From positions 209,890 through 273,889 of the forward strand of contig NZ_JALJCJ010000008.1 in the NCBI RefSeq assembly GCF_022899935.1: a stretch of 64,000 bases of DNA. The letters are read 5' to 3'. Shown here piece after piece: positions 26,090 through 34,877 of the stretch. This DNA is from Shinella curvata. GTDB lineage: Bacteria > Pseudomonadota > Alphaproteobacteria > Rhizobiales > Rhizobiaceae. Position 1 is the first letter of the stretch; each line of letters starts with the position of its first letter. The notes beneath the pieces are model-generated. The model was not told the origin of the DNA. It ran no database searches and saw only the letters and a program-made list of their open reading frames with translations. Both the position numbers and the translations under genes were made by a program.

Positions 26090-26401
26090 AAAGCTTGATC
26101 TTTGTTTTCCAAGTATTTGCGCAACTCGAAGCGCGGCATGATGAACGGGCCACGGTTCGAGTCCCATCAAGAGCAAAGCTCGCTGACCTTGGCGGTTTGC
26201 TCACCGGGGGGAGCAGCTGGAAACCTCGCACTCAGGCCGAGACCGCCTGCTCCGTCGTCACTCGCCTTCACAAACGGTTGCTTGCTCCCAAGAGCCTGAA
26301 AAACAAGGCTTGACGATTTGGTACATCTGTACGAAATGTATTGGTACGGATGTACTAATGAGGCTTCGTTGCTATACCCTAGGTGCTCGTTCGAACCAAA
26401 A
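26090..26401. other. Non-coding stretch with orphan operators
   Basis: No gene is supported. The left two thirds, up to about 26300, shows no recognisable protein on either strand. The right part holds a TTGACG box and two palindromic operators, listed next, pointing toward the 3' end of the LysR gene. Confidence 0.5.
26318..26358. promoter_or_regulatory. Orphan double operator (TTGGTAC-type palindromes)
   Basis: Two 18-base palindromic sites, TTGGTACATCTGTACGAA (26318-26335) and TTGGTACGGATGTACTAA (26341-26358), 23 bases apart. The same paired arrangement occurs at 33081-33098 and 33105-33122, beside the TetR gene. A TTGACG box at 26310-26315 precedes them. No plus-strand gene follows before the convergent LysR gene ends, so this is either a relic promoter or drives RNA antisense to that gene. 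Confidence 0.65.
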
Positions 26402-27271
26402 TCAGCATTGTGGTGGAAGCGTGAGCTTTTCTGCCGCTTGCCTGAACCCCGCATGCACATCGTCAAACCAAGGCCAGGTCTGTGTTCGAGAGACGTTGCG
26501 CGCGAGATAGGCAGTGCGGCGAAAGCGCGGGGCATCCTTGACCTCAAAAACCTGACCGTCTTCCATTCGGTCCTTGACGACCCTATAGGGCAGGTAGGCC
26601 GATCCACCCCATTTCAGGATGTGTTCCAAGGCGAACACACCGTTGGTGAACGTCACCACAGCTGTATCTTCGACCGGAAACGTCTCTGCATGCCAGCGGC
26701 GGAAATCCTCGCCGTGGTCGACATAGACGTACATCGGATCCCAGCGCATCAGGCCCCGTTCGACAGTCGCGACCTCGATGAAGAGATCTTCGAAAAGCGG
26801 ACTGATGGAAAAGCCGGTTGCCGGCGGCGCCTCGTAGGCGATTGCCACGTCGACGATGGAGTTGACAATCCACGGGCGCACCTCCGCCTCGCTTCCGCTC
26901 TCGACGTTCACGGCGACCGTCGGGCATCTGGAGCGGATGGTATTGAGCCACAACTCTCCCACCCCGCTCCACAATGCGTCGGTGCAGCCAAGATTGCAGA
27001 CATCGTCAAATCCACTCGGCAGCGAGGTGTCGTGGCGAGCCTGGTTCCAGACCTGGATCAGGATCTGGGCGTGCTTGACGAATTTGGAACCGTTGGCTGT
27101 CAGCTCGGCGCCGGATTTGACCCGCCGCAGCAACTTCTGGCCGAGCACGTCTTCGAGCGCATTGATGCGCGCTGTCACGGTCGATTGCGTGACGTTCAGT
27201 TTGGCGGCGGCCTTATTGAGATTACCCGTTTCCATCACCACAAGAAACGTATGCACGTGCGACAGATTCAT
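26402..27271 (-). CDS. LysR-family transcriptional regulator
   Basis: A 289-residue LysR-type regulator with N-terminal helix-turn-helix (GNLNKAAAKLNVTQSTVTARI) and effector domain from about residue 88. The start is the ATG at 27271. It is divergent from the betaine/proline-type importer (start 27506), its most likely target; the 234-base intergenic region is AT-rich close to the regulator start. Its 3' end is 44 bases from an orphan operator pair that points toward it. Confidence 0.92.
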   Translation of the reverse strand: MNLSHVHTFLVVMETGNLNKAAAKLNVTQSTVTARINALEDVLGQKLLRRVKSGAELTANGSKFVKHAQILIQVWNQARHDTSLPSGFDDVCNLGCTDALWSGVGELWLNTIRSRCPTVAVNVESGSEAEVRPWIVNSIVDVAIAYEAPPATGFSISPLFEDLFIEVATVERGLMRWDPMYVYVDHGEDFRRWHAETFPVEDTAVVTFTNGVFALEHILKWGGSAYLPYRVVKDRMEDGQVFEVKDAPRFRRTAYLARNVSRTQTWPWFDDVHAGFRQAAEKLTLPPQC

Positions 27272-27505
27272 GCCCGGATCCGCTTTCGAGTAAATTCGAT
27301 AAAGTCGAATATTATTACCATAATAATTTGATTTACAGGATTATGGCTTTCTGTCAACTTTTCGTCATCCACCGGCCAAGCGGGGAAAGCTCTTGAGGGC
27401 GACCTTCGCCTCGGAATGGTGACTGTCGCCCCGGGCGAGGGGCCGATCGTGCTTTTCGTGGCCGAACACCCGGCTCATGCAGCTTCCATCCGTCGATGAG
27501 GTAAA

Positions 27506-28624
27506 ATGAACGCTGTCCCCAAGATGCAGTTCGATACGTCGCATTTCGACAAAGCTCGAGCTCCGGTTGTTTCCTGCCGGAACGTCTGGAAGGTCTTCGG
27601 ACACAAGTCTGTCGTTGACCGGATTCTAGGCGACCTTCTTGCCGAGAACATCGACGTGGAGCGCGCGCGCCGAGAGCATGGCTGTGTCGTGGCGGTGAAA
27701 GGCGTCAGCTTCGACGTCCGTCCGTCCGAGGTTTTCTGCATCATGGGGCTGTCGGGCTCGGGAAAATCGACCCTGATCCGTCATGTCAACCGTCTTATTG
27801 AGCCGACGGCCGGAGACATCCTCGTCGATGACTGCTCTATTTCCGCCCTTGATGCCAAGGCATTGCGAGAACTGCGCGCCCGCAAGATCGGGATGGTCTT
27901 CCAGAACGTGGCGCTCCTCCCGCACCGAACCGTTGAAGAAAATACGTATCTTCCGCTCGAATTGCGTGGCGAAACAGGTGCTGCCGCACATGCGGCGGTC
28001 CATCAGGCCCTGTCGATCGTCGGGCTTGCTGGTTGGGAAGATCGGTACCCGAGCGAACTTTCCGGCGGCATGCAGCAGCGTGTGGGATTAGCGCGGGCGC
28101 TTGCGGCGGACGCCGACATTCTCCTGATGGATGAACCATTCAGCGCGCTGGATCCATTGATCCGTAAACAGTTGCAGACCGAGTTCCGGCGGCTTGCCAA
28201 AACGCTCGGCAAGACGGCCCTTTTCATTACCCACGACCTCGACGAAGCGATCCGTATTGGCGACCGGATTGCGATCATGCGCGATGGGCAGATCGTGCAG
28301 ACAGGATCGCCCGCCGAGATCGTGCTGTCGCCTGTCAACGACTACGTCGCCCAATTCGTCGAGGGCATATCGCCGGTTCATTTTGTCGATGCCGAGCGCA
28401 TCATGGTGCCTGCAACGCAGTATCCAGCGCACGCCGCTGCCCTTTTGGCCTCAGTCGTGCCGGAAGGATGGCCGGTCTGCGAACGAGGCACGCTGCTTGC
28501 CAAGCTCATTGTCCTGCAAACCGAAAGTGACCGCCCGATTGCCATCGTCGATGGCGGTCTCGTCATCGGCGTTGTCGGGCCTCGGGAAATTCTGATCGCC
28601 GTCGGCGGGCACGAAAAAAGATAG
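27506..28624 (+). CDS. Glycine betaine/proline-type ABC transporter, ATP-binding protein (ProV-like)
   Basis: A 372-residue ATPase of the quaternary-amine importer family. It has the family N-terminal extension (NVWKVFGHKS), Walker A GLSGSGKST, signature LSGGMQQRVGLARAL, Walker B LLMDEPFSALDP, and a C-terminal CBS-like segment from about residue 285. In relatives the CBS part senses ionic strength. The start is the ATG at 27506. It heads an operon with permease and binding protein. Confidence 0.94.
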   Translation: MNAVPKMQFDTSHFDKARAPVVSCRNVWKVFGHKSVVDRILGDLLAENIDVERARREHGCVVAVKGVSFDVRPSEVFCIMGLSGSGKSTLIRHVNRLIEPTAGDILVDDCSISALDAKALRELRARKIGMVFQNVALLPHRTVEENTYLPLELRGETGAAAHAAVHQALSIVGLAGWEDRYPSELSGGMQQRVGLARALAADADILLMDEPFSALDPLIRKQLQTEFRRLAKTLGKTALFITHDLDEAIRIGDRIAIMRDGQIVQTGSPAEIVLSPVNDYVAQFVEGISPVHFVDAERIMVPATQYPAHAAALLASVVPEGWPVCERGTLLAKLIVLQTESDRPIAIVDGGLVIGVVGPREILIAVGGHEKR

Positions 28625-28638
28625 AAGGAGACGTGCCT

Positions 28639-29874
28639 ATGGCCTTTCAGCCTGCCGATACGGCGACGTTAAGCACAGCATTACCGGCACGTCGAAGCGC
28701 CGGGAAAGCGTCCGTCCTCCATTTTGCCGACCAGCTGGTCGGGCCTCTCCGTTTCTCGGCACAGCCAAGGCGCTTCCTGCTGCTGTATCTGCTTGCGGAT
28801 GGGGCTGCGGTTTGGCTTGCGATGCAGGAGCTTTTCGTCGCTATGCTTGTTGTCTTCAGTCTATCGCGCTGTACGGTGGTCGCGCTGGTCCACCTTGCCG
28901 GGCCGGAGGCAAAACTCCGTCGTGAGGCCGTCGCGGCGCGACGGCCTTGGGTCGAGGTCTTGCTCTATATCTTCAGCTTGGCGACCATCGTTCTCGCCAA
29001 CATGACAGGGCCGATCGCAGCGCAGCTTTCCACATTTCCGTCGTCGCAGTTTACGCGAGTTACGGCCGCGGCCTCTATCGACGCAACGGTTACTTATCTC
29101 ACCGTGCATGGCGATGTCTTCTTTCGGATCGTGACACGCTGGCTTCTGGCGCTTCTGAAGGGACTGGAGAGCGTGCTGACATTGTCGCCATGGCCGGTCA
29201 TTTTTGCCGTCGTCGGATTTGCCGCGTGGAAGCGGGGTGGGGCGGGGCTGCTCGTCCTGGTCTGGATGGCGCTCGGCTATCTGGGGCTGTTCGGATATTG
29301 GTCGGAGGCACTGCAGACCTCCGCACTGGTGCTGGCATCGCTCTGCGTGTGTGTCGCCATCGGTATCCCGGCGGGGATTCTGCTTGCGAAAAGCCCGGCT
29401 AGCCGTGCAATCGCGTCACCCGTTCTTGACCTTATGCAGACCATGCCAAGTTTTGTCTACCTGTTGCCGGCGGTCGCATTTTTTTCAATCGGCAAACCGC
29501 CAGCGCTGATCGCGACGGTGATTTTCGCATTGCCACCTCTCGTCCGGCTGACATGCCTCGGCATCGAGCAGGTTCCGTTGCATGTGCGTGAAGCGATGCA
29601 GGCGCATGGGGCCACGCCGCTGCAGATGCTGCTCAAGGCGGAACTCCCCCTGGCACTGCCCTCCATCCGCACAGGCATCAACCAGACGATCATGATGTGC
29701 CTGTCGATGGTCGTCGTCGCCGCGCTGATCGGGGGTGGCGGGCTCGGCTACAACGTTCTCTTCGCACTGCAGAATGTCCAGTACGGCGAAGGCATCCTGG
29801 CGGGCCTGGCAATCGTTTTCTGTGCCGTGCTGTTCGATCGCCTAGCAGGCAGCGGCCGCAAGACGGACTTTTGA
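28639..29874 (+). CDS. Glycine betaine/proline-type ABC transporter, permease (ProW-like)
   Basis: A 411-residue membrane protein with the binding-protein-dependent permease domain in its C-terminal half (EAMQAHGATPLQMLLKAELP forms the ATPase-contact loop) and extra N-terminal hydrophobic segments. The ATG at 28639 is eight bases after GAAGGAG; a GTG at 28633 is only two bases away and is less likely. It forms the channel for the flanking ATPase and binding protein. Confidence 0.93.
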   Translation: MAFQPADTATLSTALPARRSAGKASVLHFADQLVGPLRFSAQPRRFLLLYLLADGAAVWLAMQELFVAMLVVFSLSRCTVVALVHLAGPEAKLRREAVAARRPWVEVLLYIFSLATIVLANMTGPIAAQLSTFPSSQFTRVTAAASIDATVTYLTVHGDVFFRIVTRWLLALLKGLESVLTLSPWPVIFAVVGFAAWKRGGAGLLVLVWMALGYLGLFGYWSEALQTSALVLASLCVCVAIGIPAGILLAKSPASRAIASPVLDLMQTMPSFVYLLPAVAFFSIGKPPALIATVIFALPPLVRLTCLGIEQVPLHVREAMQAHGATPLQMLLKAELPLALPSIRTGINQTIMMCLSMVVVAALIGGGGLGYNVLFALQNVQYGEGILAGLAIVFCAVLFDRLAGSGRKTDF

Positions 29875-29905
29875 TTCCATTCGATACAACAAGGGGAACA
29901 ATGAA

Positions 29906-30928
29906 ATGCAGATGAAAAAACGGATCCACGCGTTCGCACTTGCCGGCGTCCTTGCGCTCATTCAGCCTCTAGCCGCAGATGCCGGAGAAAAGATCGTGCT
30001 GGCCGACCTCACTTGGGACGAGCCGAGAGCGGTGAACGCCGTTCTCGCCGAGATCCTCACCAACACCTACGGTGCCGAGGTCAGTCTTATTGCAGCCGAC
30101 CAGACGGCGATCTTCGCGGCGATGGGGAAAGGCGACGGTTCCGTCGATGTCCATCCTGCGGTCTGGTCCGGTGCACAGCAGAGCAATATCGACCGTTTCG
30201 TCACCAGCGAGGGCAAGGTGAGGCTGAATGCCAAACCCTATGATGCCACCGATGGATTCTATGTCCCGAAGTTCTTTGCCGAGCAGCATGGCATCAAGTC
30301 GATCGAGGACCTGAAGAAGCCGGAAATCGCTGCGCTCTTCGATATCAATGGTGATGGCCGTGGCGACTACTGGCCGGGTGCTCCGGGTTGGGGCGTGACC
30401 AATATCTACCGGGTCAAGGGTGTAAGCTACGGACTGGAGGAATTCTACGACCCGATCGTTGCCTCCGACGCTTTGATGAAGACGCAGCTTGCCAGCGTCG
30501 AGGCGAAGAAAACGAACGGCCTGCTGTTCTATTACTGGAAGCCGGAAGCGCTACATCAGGCTTTTGAGCTGACGCAGCTCGAGGAGCCGGCATTCGATGG
30601 CTTTGCAATGGAAAGCAAGAAGGGCACGCCGGAGTACAAGGCCGATGGTTGCTACAACTATGTCGATCCGAAAGACTCGCCGGATTGGCTGAAACAGAGC
30701 CGCATCACCTGCGCGACGCCACCGCAGCCGATCTACATCGCCTATTCGTCCTCGCTTGAACAGCGTGCGCCGGAAATCGCTGCGTTCCTGAACAAGGTTG
30801 CGATCGAGCCGAGCGAAGTCGGGGCGTGGATCTATTCCATGACGATCGACAAGAAAGATCCTGCCACCGTGGCCAAGGAGTGGGTCTCCGCGAATCCGGA
30901 GCGCGTCAAATCCTGGACCGGCAAGTAA
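29906..30928 (+). CDS. Glycine betaine/proline-type ABC transporter, substrate-binding protein
   Basis: A 340-residue periplasmic protein of the OpuAC/ProX family. A Sec signal peptide ends near ADAGEK (about residue 26). The family opening ILADLTWDEPRAVNAVL-like strand follows, and tryptophans typical of cation-pi cages (HPAVWSGA, DYWPGAPGWG) are present. It probably binds a quaternary amine such as betaine, choline or a related compound. It ends the operon, followed by a clear terminator hairpin. Confidence 0.92.
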   Translation: MQMKKRIHAFALAGVLALIQPLAADAGEKIVLADLTWDEPRAVNAVLAEILTNTYGAEVSLIAADQTAIFAAMGKGDGSVDVHPAVWSGAQQSNIDRFVTSEGKVRLNAKPYDATDGFYVPKFFAEQHGIKSIEDLKKPEIAALFDINGDGRGDYWPGAPGWGVTNIYRVKGVSYGLEEFYDPIVASDALMKTQLASVEAKKTNGLLFYYWKPEALHQAFELTQLEEPAFDGFAMESKKGTPEYKADGCYNYVDPKDSPDWLKQSRITCATPPQPIYIAYSSSLEQRAPEIAAFLNKVAIEPSEVGAWIYSMTIDKKDPATVAKEWVSANPERVKSWTGK

Positions 30929-30955
30929 GCGTCATCTCGGTGGCCTATTCATGCG

Positions 30956-30978
30956 CCGCCCGGCTCGCAGCCGGGCGG
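30956..30978 (+). terminator. Terminator after betaine-type transporter operon
   Basis: A perfect 10-bp stem, CCGCCCGGCT with its complement, around a three-base loop, followed by TGATTTCCT. It lies 27 bases after the binding-protein stop. Confidence 0.65.
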
Positions 30979-31050
30979 TGATTTCCTCGGGCACGTCGAG
31001 CTCGTTCACATCCGGCGTTCCAACAAACAACGGCAAGGGAGTGTTTCCCC

Positions 31051-32085
31051 GTGGATTTCAACTATTTCCTGACCAGCTATCTCCCGACGAAGGAGTTTGG
31101 CGGCGAGCGGCTCTATAGCGATATGATCGAGCAGGCGCTTCTTGCGGAGCGTCTCGGTTTTCGCTCCGTTTCAATCCCCGAACACCACCTAGTCAATGTG
31201 CTCCTGGTGCCTTCCCCGTTGCAAATGGCCGTGAAGATCGCCAGCCTGACGAGCCGTGTCGAGATCACGACGGCGATCGTCGTGTTGCCGGTCCGCGACA
31301 TGCGCATCTTTGCGGGTGAGGTGGTGCAGGCGGACATCTTGTGCAATGGCCGCCTCGTGCTTGGCGTCGGTCGCGGTGCGTTTGCCTACGAGGTCGAGAG
31401 GCTGGGCACGCCAATCACCGAGACGCGGCAGAAATTCGACGAATCCTTTGATGTGCTCAGCGCCCTCCTGTCGCGGGAAGAGGTTTCCTGGGACGGCAAA
31501 TATTATCGCTTCGAGCCGATTACGATCATGCCGCGGCCGGTGCGGCGGATCCCGATGATGGTCGCGGCCATGGCGCCGGAGGCAATCTACGCCGCAGCCA
31601 GCCGCGGCCTGAGCGTCCAGACGACGCCGCTGCAGGAATCGAATTCGGTTCTGCTGGAGCAGGTCGACGCGTTCAAGCGCGGCAAGGCGACGGCCGGGAA
31701 AAAAGGCAAGAACAGCCGGCTCTCCTTGCAGCGTGTTGCTTATGCCGCGCGCGATGAAGCCGATGCAAAGCGCTGCATCGCGCTGATCCACGAATACTAC
31801 AAACGGTTCGACAATGTTTTCTCCGGCCCGGGCATCGTGAACAATGGGCTTATCGAGCCGCTTCCCCGCAAGCAGACGTTGGAGGAGCTGGAACGCAATG
31901 TTCTGGTGTGTCCACCGGCTGAAATGATCGACCGTTTGGGCGCCTATGAAGAAGCAGGCATCGACGAGGTCATCCTTAGCGGTGGGTTCGGACAGAGCCA
32001 GGCGGACATGCTTGAAATGATGCACCGCTTCGCATCGGAAGTCGCACCACACTTCGCCAAGAGCAACTTGAACGCCGTCGCGTGA
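31051..32085 (+). CDS. Luciferase-like (LLM class) flavin-dependent monooxygenase, copy 1
   Basis: A 344-residue member of the bacterial luciferase-like monooxygenase family, TIM-barrel enzymes that use reduced FMN and O2. The N-terminus has SIPEHHLVNVLLVPSPLQ and the barrel continues through LVLGVGRGAFAYEVERLG. The GTG at 31051 is aligned with the ATG of its paralogue at 35924; the two proteins match closely over their whole length. It lies alone before the TetR gene. It needs reduced flavin, presumably from the reductase encoded at 34878. Confidence 0.92.
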   Translation: MDFNYFLTSYLPTKEFGGERLYSDMIEQALLAERLGFRSVSIPEHHLVNVLLVPSPLQMAVKIASLTSRVEITTAIVVLPVRDMRIFAGEVVQADILCNGRLVLGVGRGAFAYEVERLGTPITETRQKFDESFDVLSALLSREEVSWDGKYYRFEPITIMPRPVRRIPMMVAAMAPEAIYAAASRGLSVQTTPLQESNSVLLEQVDAFKRGKATAGKKGKNSRLSLQRVAYAARDEADAKRCIALIHEYYKRFDNVFSGPGIVNNGLIEPLPRKQTLEELERNVLVCPPAEMIDRLGAYEEAGIDEVILSGGFGQSQADMLEMMHRFASEVAPHFAKSNLNAVA

Positions 32086-32097
32086 TCGGAGAGCGCC

Positions 32098-32277
32098 ATG
32101 AACGTGTCGAGCCCGAAACTTTCTTTGTGGCAACGGATATTGGCATGGCATCCGCTCGCAGCGGTGCTTGCAGGTCCTCGCCGTAGTCACTGGTCGCCGA
32201 TTTTCGTGCCTTTGCAGACTGGAGAGCGTAAGACAGCCGGGCGCGGCTTGGAGAGGACGGCAACAGGGTGCAGGTAG
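32098..32277 (+). pseudogene. Short reading frame, possibly a truncated membrane-protein gene
   Basis: A 59-codon frame begins 12 bases after copy 1 of the monooxygenase with a plausible ribosome site. Its first 28 residues, including LWQRILAWHPLAAVLAG, look like the start of an ABC permease, but the rest is hydrophilic and unlike any family I know. It is best read as a relic joined to unrelated DNA. Confidence 0.35.
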
Positions 32278-32299
32278 ATGCTGGACAGCACCATACCCT

Positions 32300-32947
32300 T
32301 CAATTCGTCGGCTGAATAACGGGGTGTTCCTTGGCGGGGAGGACTGCGTTGACCAATCTGATGCAGCCTTCAAGGCCATTGCGAATGGATGCGTCGTCGT
32401 GATGACGTTCCCAGTCGAGCCAGAGGCCGTCGAGCATTGCCATGATGCTGTCGGCGAGAAGGGCTACGTCGCCGTCGGTACCCTGCCTTTCTTCTCGCAC
32501 CGTCTGAAGCACGTCTACCAGATTCAGACGATAGCGGTCGTACAGTTCACGCTCGGTCTCCGCGATTTGCGCATGGGAAAGTGCCGCAGACCAGAGATCG
32601 ACACGCACGCGCAGGTATTCGTGTTTGAGAAAGGCCGAACTGAAGCCCGTACCTAGAAAGGCCTTCAGCTGCTCGATCGGCGTTTTCGAAGAGCGGCTGA
32701 CATCCTGAAACGTCGCGTCCAGCAGGATGCGTGATGCGTATCGGTAGGTCTCCACCAGCACCTCATTCATGTCCTTGAAGTGGTAGGTGATATGGCCGAG
32801 CGAGATATTCGAGTGCTCAGCGATTTTCCGGGCGGTCAGCTTCGCATATCCGACATCCTGGATGCATTGGAAAGCCGCCTCGATGATTTCCGCCCGCCGA
32901 TCCTCCGAGGAGCGAAAGGTGCGTTGCTTCTTCTTGGCTTCCGTCAC
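32300..32947 (-). CDS. TetR-family transcriptional regulator
   Basis: A 215-residue TetR-type repressor. Residues about 12-58 form the helix-turn-helix (RRAEIIEAAFQCIQDVGYAK, then HSNISLGHITYHF), and the remaining helices form the ligand pocket. The ATG at 32947 is used. It is divergent from the catabolic operon beginning at 33174. The 18-base palindromes at 33081-33122 are its probable operators, and identical-type sites at 26318-26358 may also be bound. Confidence 0.93.
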   Translation of the reverse strand: MTEAKKKQRTFRSSEDRRAEIIEAAFQCIQDVGYAKLTARKIAEHSNISLGHITYHFKDMNEVLVETYRYASRILLDATFQDVSRSSKTPIEQLKAFLGTGFSSAFLKHEYLRVRVDLWSAALSHAQIAETERELYDRYRLNLVDVLQTVREERQGTDGDVALLADSIMAMLDGLWLDWERHHDDASIRNGLEGCIRLVNAVLPAKEHPVIQPTN

Positions 32948-33068
32948 ACTGCATCCTTTTCATCTATTTGCGCGACATAATCTTCGCTGATCGTGCTTCA
33001 GGCAAGAGCATGACCTGCCACATTTGCGCGCCATCCCAGTCTCGTTCTCCTAAGTCACACTTTCCGTG

Positions 33069-33122
33069 TTGACAAGGCAATTGGTACAGATGTACAAAAC
33101 GAATATCGTACGGATGTACAAA
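33069..33122 (+). promoter_or_regulatory. Promoter with double palindromic operator of the catabolic operon
   Basis: TTGACA at 33069-33074 is followed by two palindromes, TTGGTACAGATGTACAAA (33081-33098) and ATCGTACGGATGTACAAA (33105-33122), 24 bases apart and covering the -10 region. The four sites in the window agree on TT-G-TAC-NNNN-GTAC-N-AA. The position fits repression by the divergent TetR protein. Confidence 0.7.
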
Positions 33123-33173
33123 TATTCGACGTTGCGGCCTCGCGCTGAAGCGGGGCCATGGGGGGTTAAGGGA

Positions 33174-34766
33174 ATGAGCAATTTTGACTGGGATCGTCTC
33201 TCCAAAGGTAACGTCTCCCGACGGGGGATGCTAAAGGGTGCAGCCGCTATTGGCGGCGCAGTAATGCTCGGTGGGCTCGCGTTGCCGCGGATGGCGCGGG
33301 CTGAGCCCACGCGCGGCGGCACGCTCACCATGGGCCTGGGCGGCGCCAATACGACCGACACTCTCGACCCAGCGCTTGCCTGGGACGATTTCATGATGGC
33401 TCTCAGTTACGGCGGCCTGCGCAACAATCTTGTCGAGCTCGATGCGGATGGCAATGCGGTTGGCGAGCTGGCGGAAAGCTGGGAATCGAGCACAGACGCC
33501 AAGACCTGGATCTTCCGCCTGCGCAAGGGTGTCGAATTCCACAATGGCAAATCGCTGGACGTCAACGATGTGGTGGCGTCGATCAACCATCACCGGGGCG
33601 AGAAGACGACGTCGCTCGCCAAGAGCATATTTTCGCAAATCGCCGACGTGAAGATCGAAGATGCGGGAAGCGTCCGTATCGAACTTGCCGCCGGCAATGC
33701 AGACCTCGCCATTCTCCTGTCCGACTATCATGTCGGCATCATGCCGGCCAATGCGGATGGCAGTGTCAACTGGCAATCGGGCATGGGCACCGGCGGCTAC
33801 AAGCTAGAGAACTTCGAACCGGGCGTGAGGGCCACGGCGACGCGCTTCGCCAACTACTGGAAGCAGGGGCGTGCCCATGCCGATGCGGTCGAACTCATTG
33901 CGATTAACGATGTCACTGCGCGCCAGAGCGCGCTGGTCACCGGTCAGATCAACGTGATGAACCGCGTGGACCTTAAAACCATCGCCCTCCTGCAACGCGC
34001 CGGCAAGGTGCGTGTCGACGAGGTGCAAGGATACTGCCATGCCACCATGCCGATGTTGGTCGACGTTAAGCCGTACGACGACAAGAACGTAAGGATGGCC
34101 TTGAAATACGCGATCGACCGCGAGCAATGGGTTGCGACGCTTCTGCAGGGCCATGGCGTCGTGGGGAATGACCACCCGATACCCGCAAACCAGCGCTATT
34201 TCAATTCCGAGTTACCACAGCGGGCCTATGATCCCGATAAGGCGAAGCACTACTTGAAGCAGGCGGGCCTCGACAACCTGTCGGTGGAGCTCAGCGCATC
34301 GGACGCGGCCTTCGCGACCGCCGTCGATGCGGCTGTGGTGTTCAAAGAATCCGCTGCCGCTGCCGGTATCGATATCAACGTGAAACGCGAACCGAGCGAC
34401 GGCTATTGGAGCAACGTGTGGGCGAAAAAACCGTTCTGCACGTGCTACTGGACCGGGCGGCCGACACCAGACGCCATTTTTTCGCTGATCTACGCGAAGG
34501 GTGCGTCCTTCGGCGATACCCGTTGGGACAACGAGCGTTTCAACGGCCTTCTCGTCGAGGCTCGCGCGGAACTCGACGAAACCAAGCGCAAGGACATGTA
34601 TGGTGAGATGCAAACCATCCTGAGCGACGACGGCGGCACCATCGTCCCGATGTTCATGAACTACGTCAACGGTCTCGGCGAAGCCGTCCAGACCCCGGAA
34701 CGCCAGAGCGCCGATTTGCCGCTCGATGGCATGAAGGCGATCGAGCGCTGGTGGGTCACAGCCTGA
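33174..34766 (+). CDS. Peptide/opine-type ABC transporter, substrate-binding protein (SBP_bac_5)
   Basis: A 530-residue DppA/OppA-type binding protein. The ATG at 33174 follows GGGGTTAAGGGA. A twin-arginine-like signal (VSRRGMLKG, hydrophobic run, MARAEP) covers residues 1-42. The family segment KTWIFRLRKGVEFHNGKSL is present. It is a paralogue of the protein at 22637-24220. Its partner permeases and ATPase are encoded at 38068-41591 in the same direction, with the catabolic enzymes between, so the imported compound is probably their substrate. Confidence 0.94.
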   Translation: MSNFDWDRLSKGNVSRRGMLKGAAAIGGAVMLGGLALPRMARAEPTRGGTLTMGLGGANTTDTLDPALAWDDFMMALSYGGLRNNLVELDADGNAVGELAESWESSTDAKTWIFRLRKGVEFHNGKSLDVNDVVASINHHRGEKTTSLAKSIFSQIADVKIEDAGSVRIELAAGNADLAILLSDYHVGIMPANADGSVNWQSGMGTGGYKLENFEPGVRATATRFANYWKQGRAHADAVELIAINDVTARQSALVTGQINVMNRVDLKTIALLQRAGKVRVDEVQGYCHATMPMLVDVKPYDDKNVRMALKYAIDREQWVATLLQGHGVVGNDHPIPANQRYFNSELPQRAYDPDKAKHYLKQAGLDNLSVELSASDAAFATAVDAAVVFKESAAAAGIDINVKREPSDGYWSNVWAKKPFCTCYWTGRPTPDAIFSLIYAKGASFGDTRWDNERFNGLLVEARAELDETKRKDMYGEMQTILSDDGGTIVPMFMNYVNGLGEAVQTPERQSADLPLDGMKAIERWWVTA

Positions 34767-34877
34767 ACGGATCGGTCACGCCTCGCTCGCGATGCCAAAT
34801 TACGGAGCGGGGCGGACGTCAGCTCTCGCTTTTGCGGCCAGGCCGGTCTTTGCGAAATGGGAAATTGAGGACTTGGG

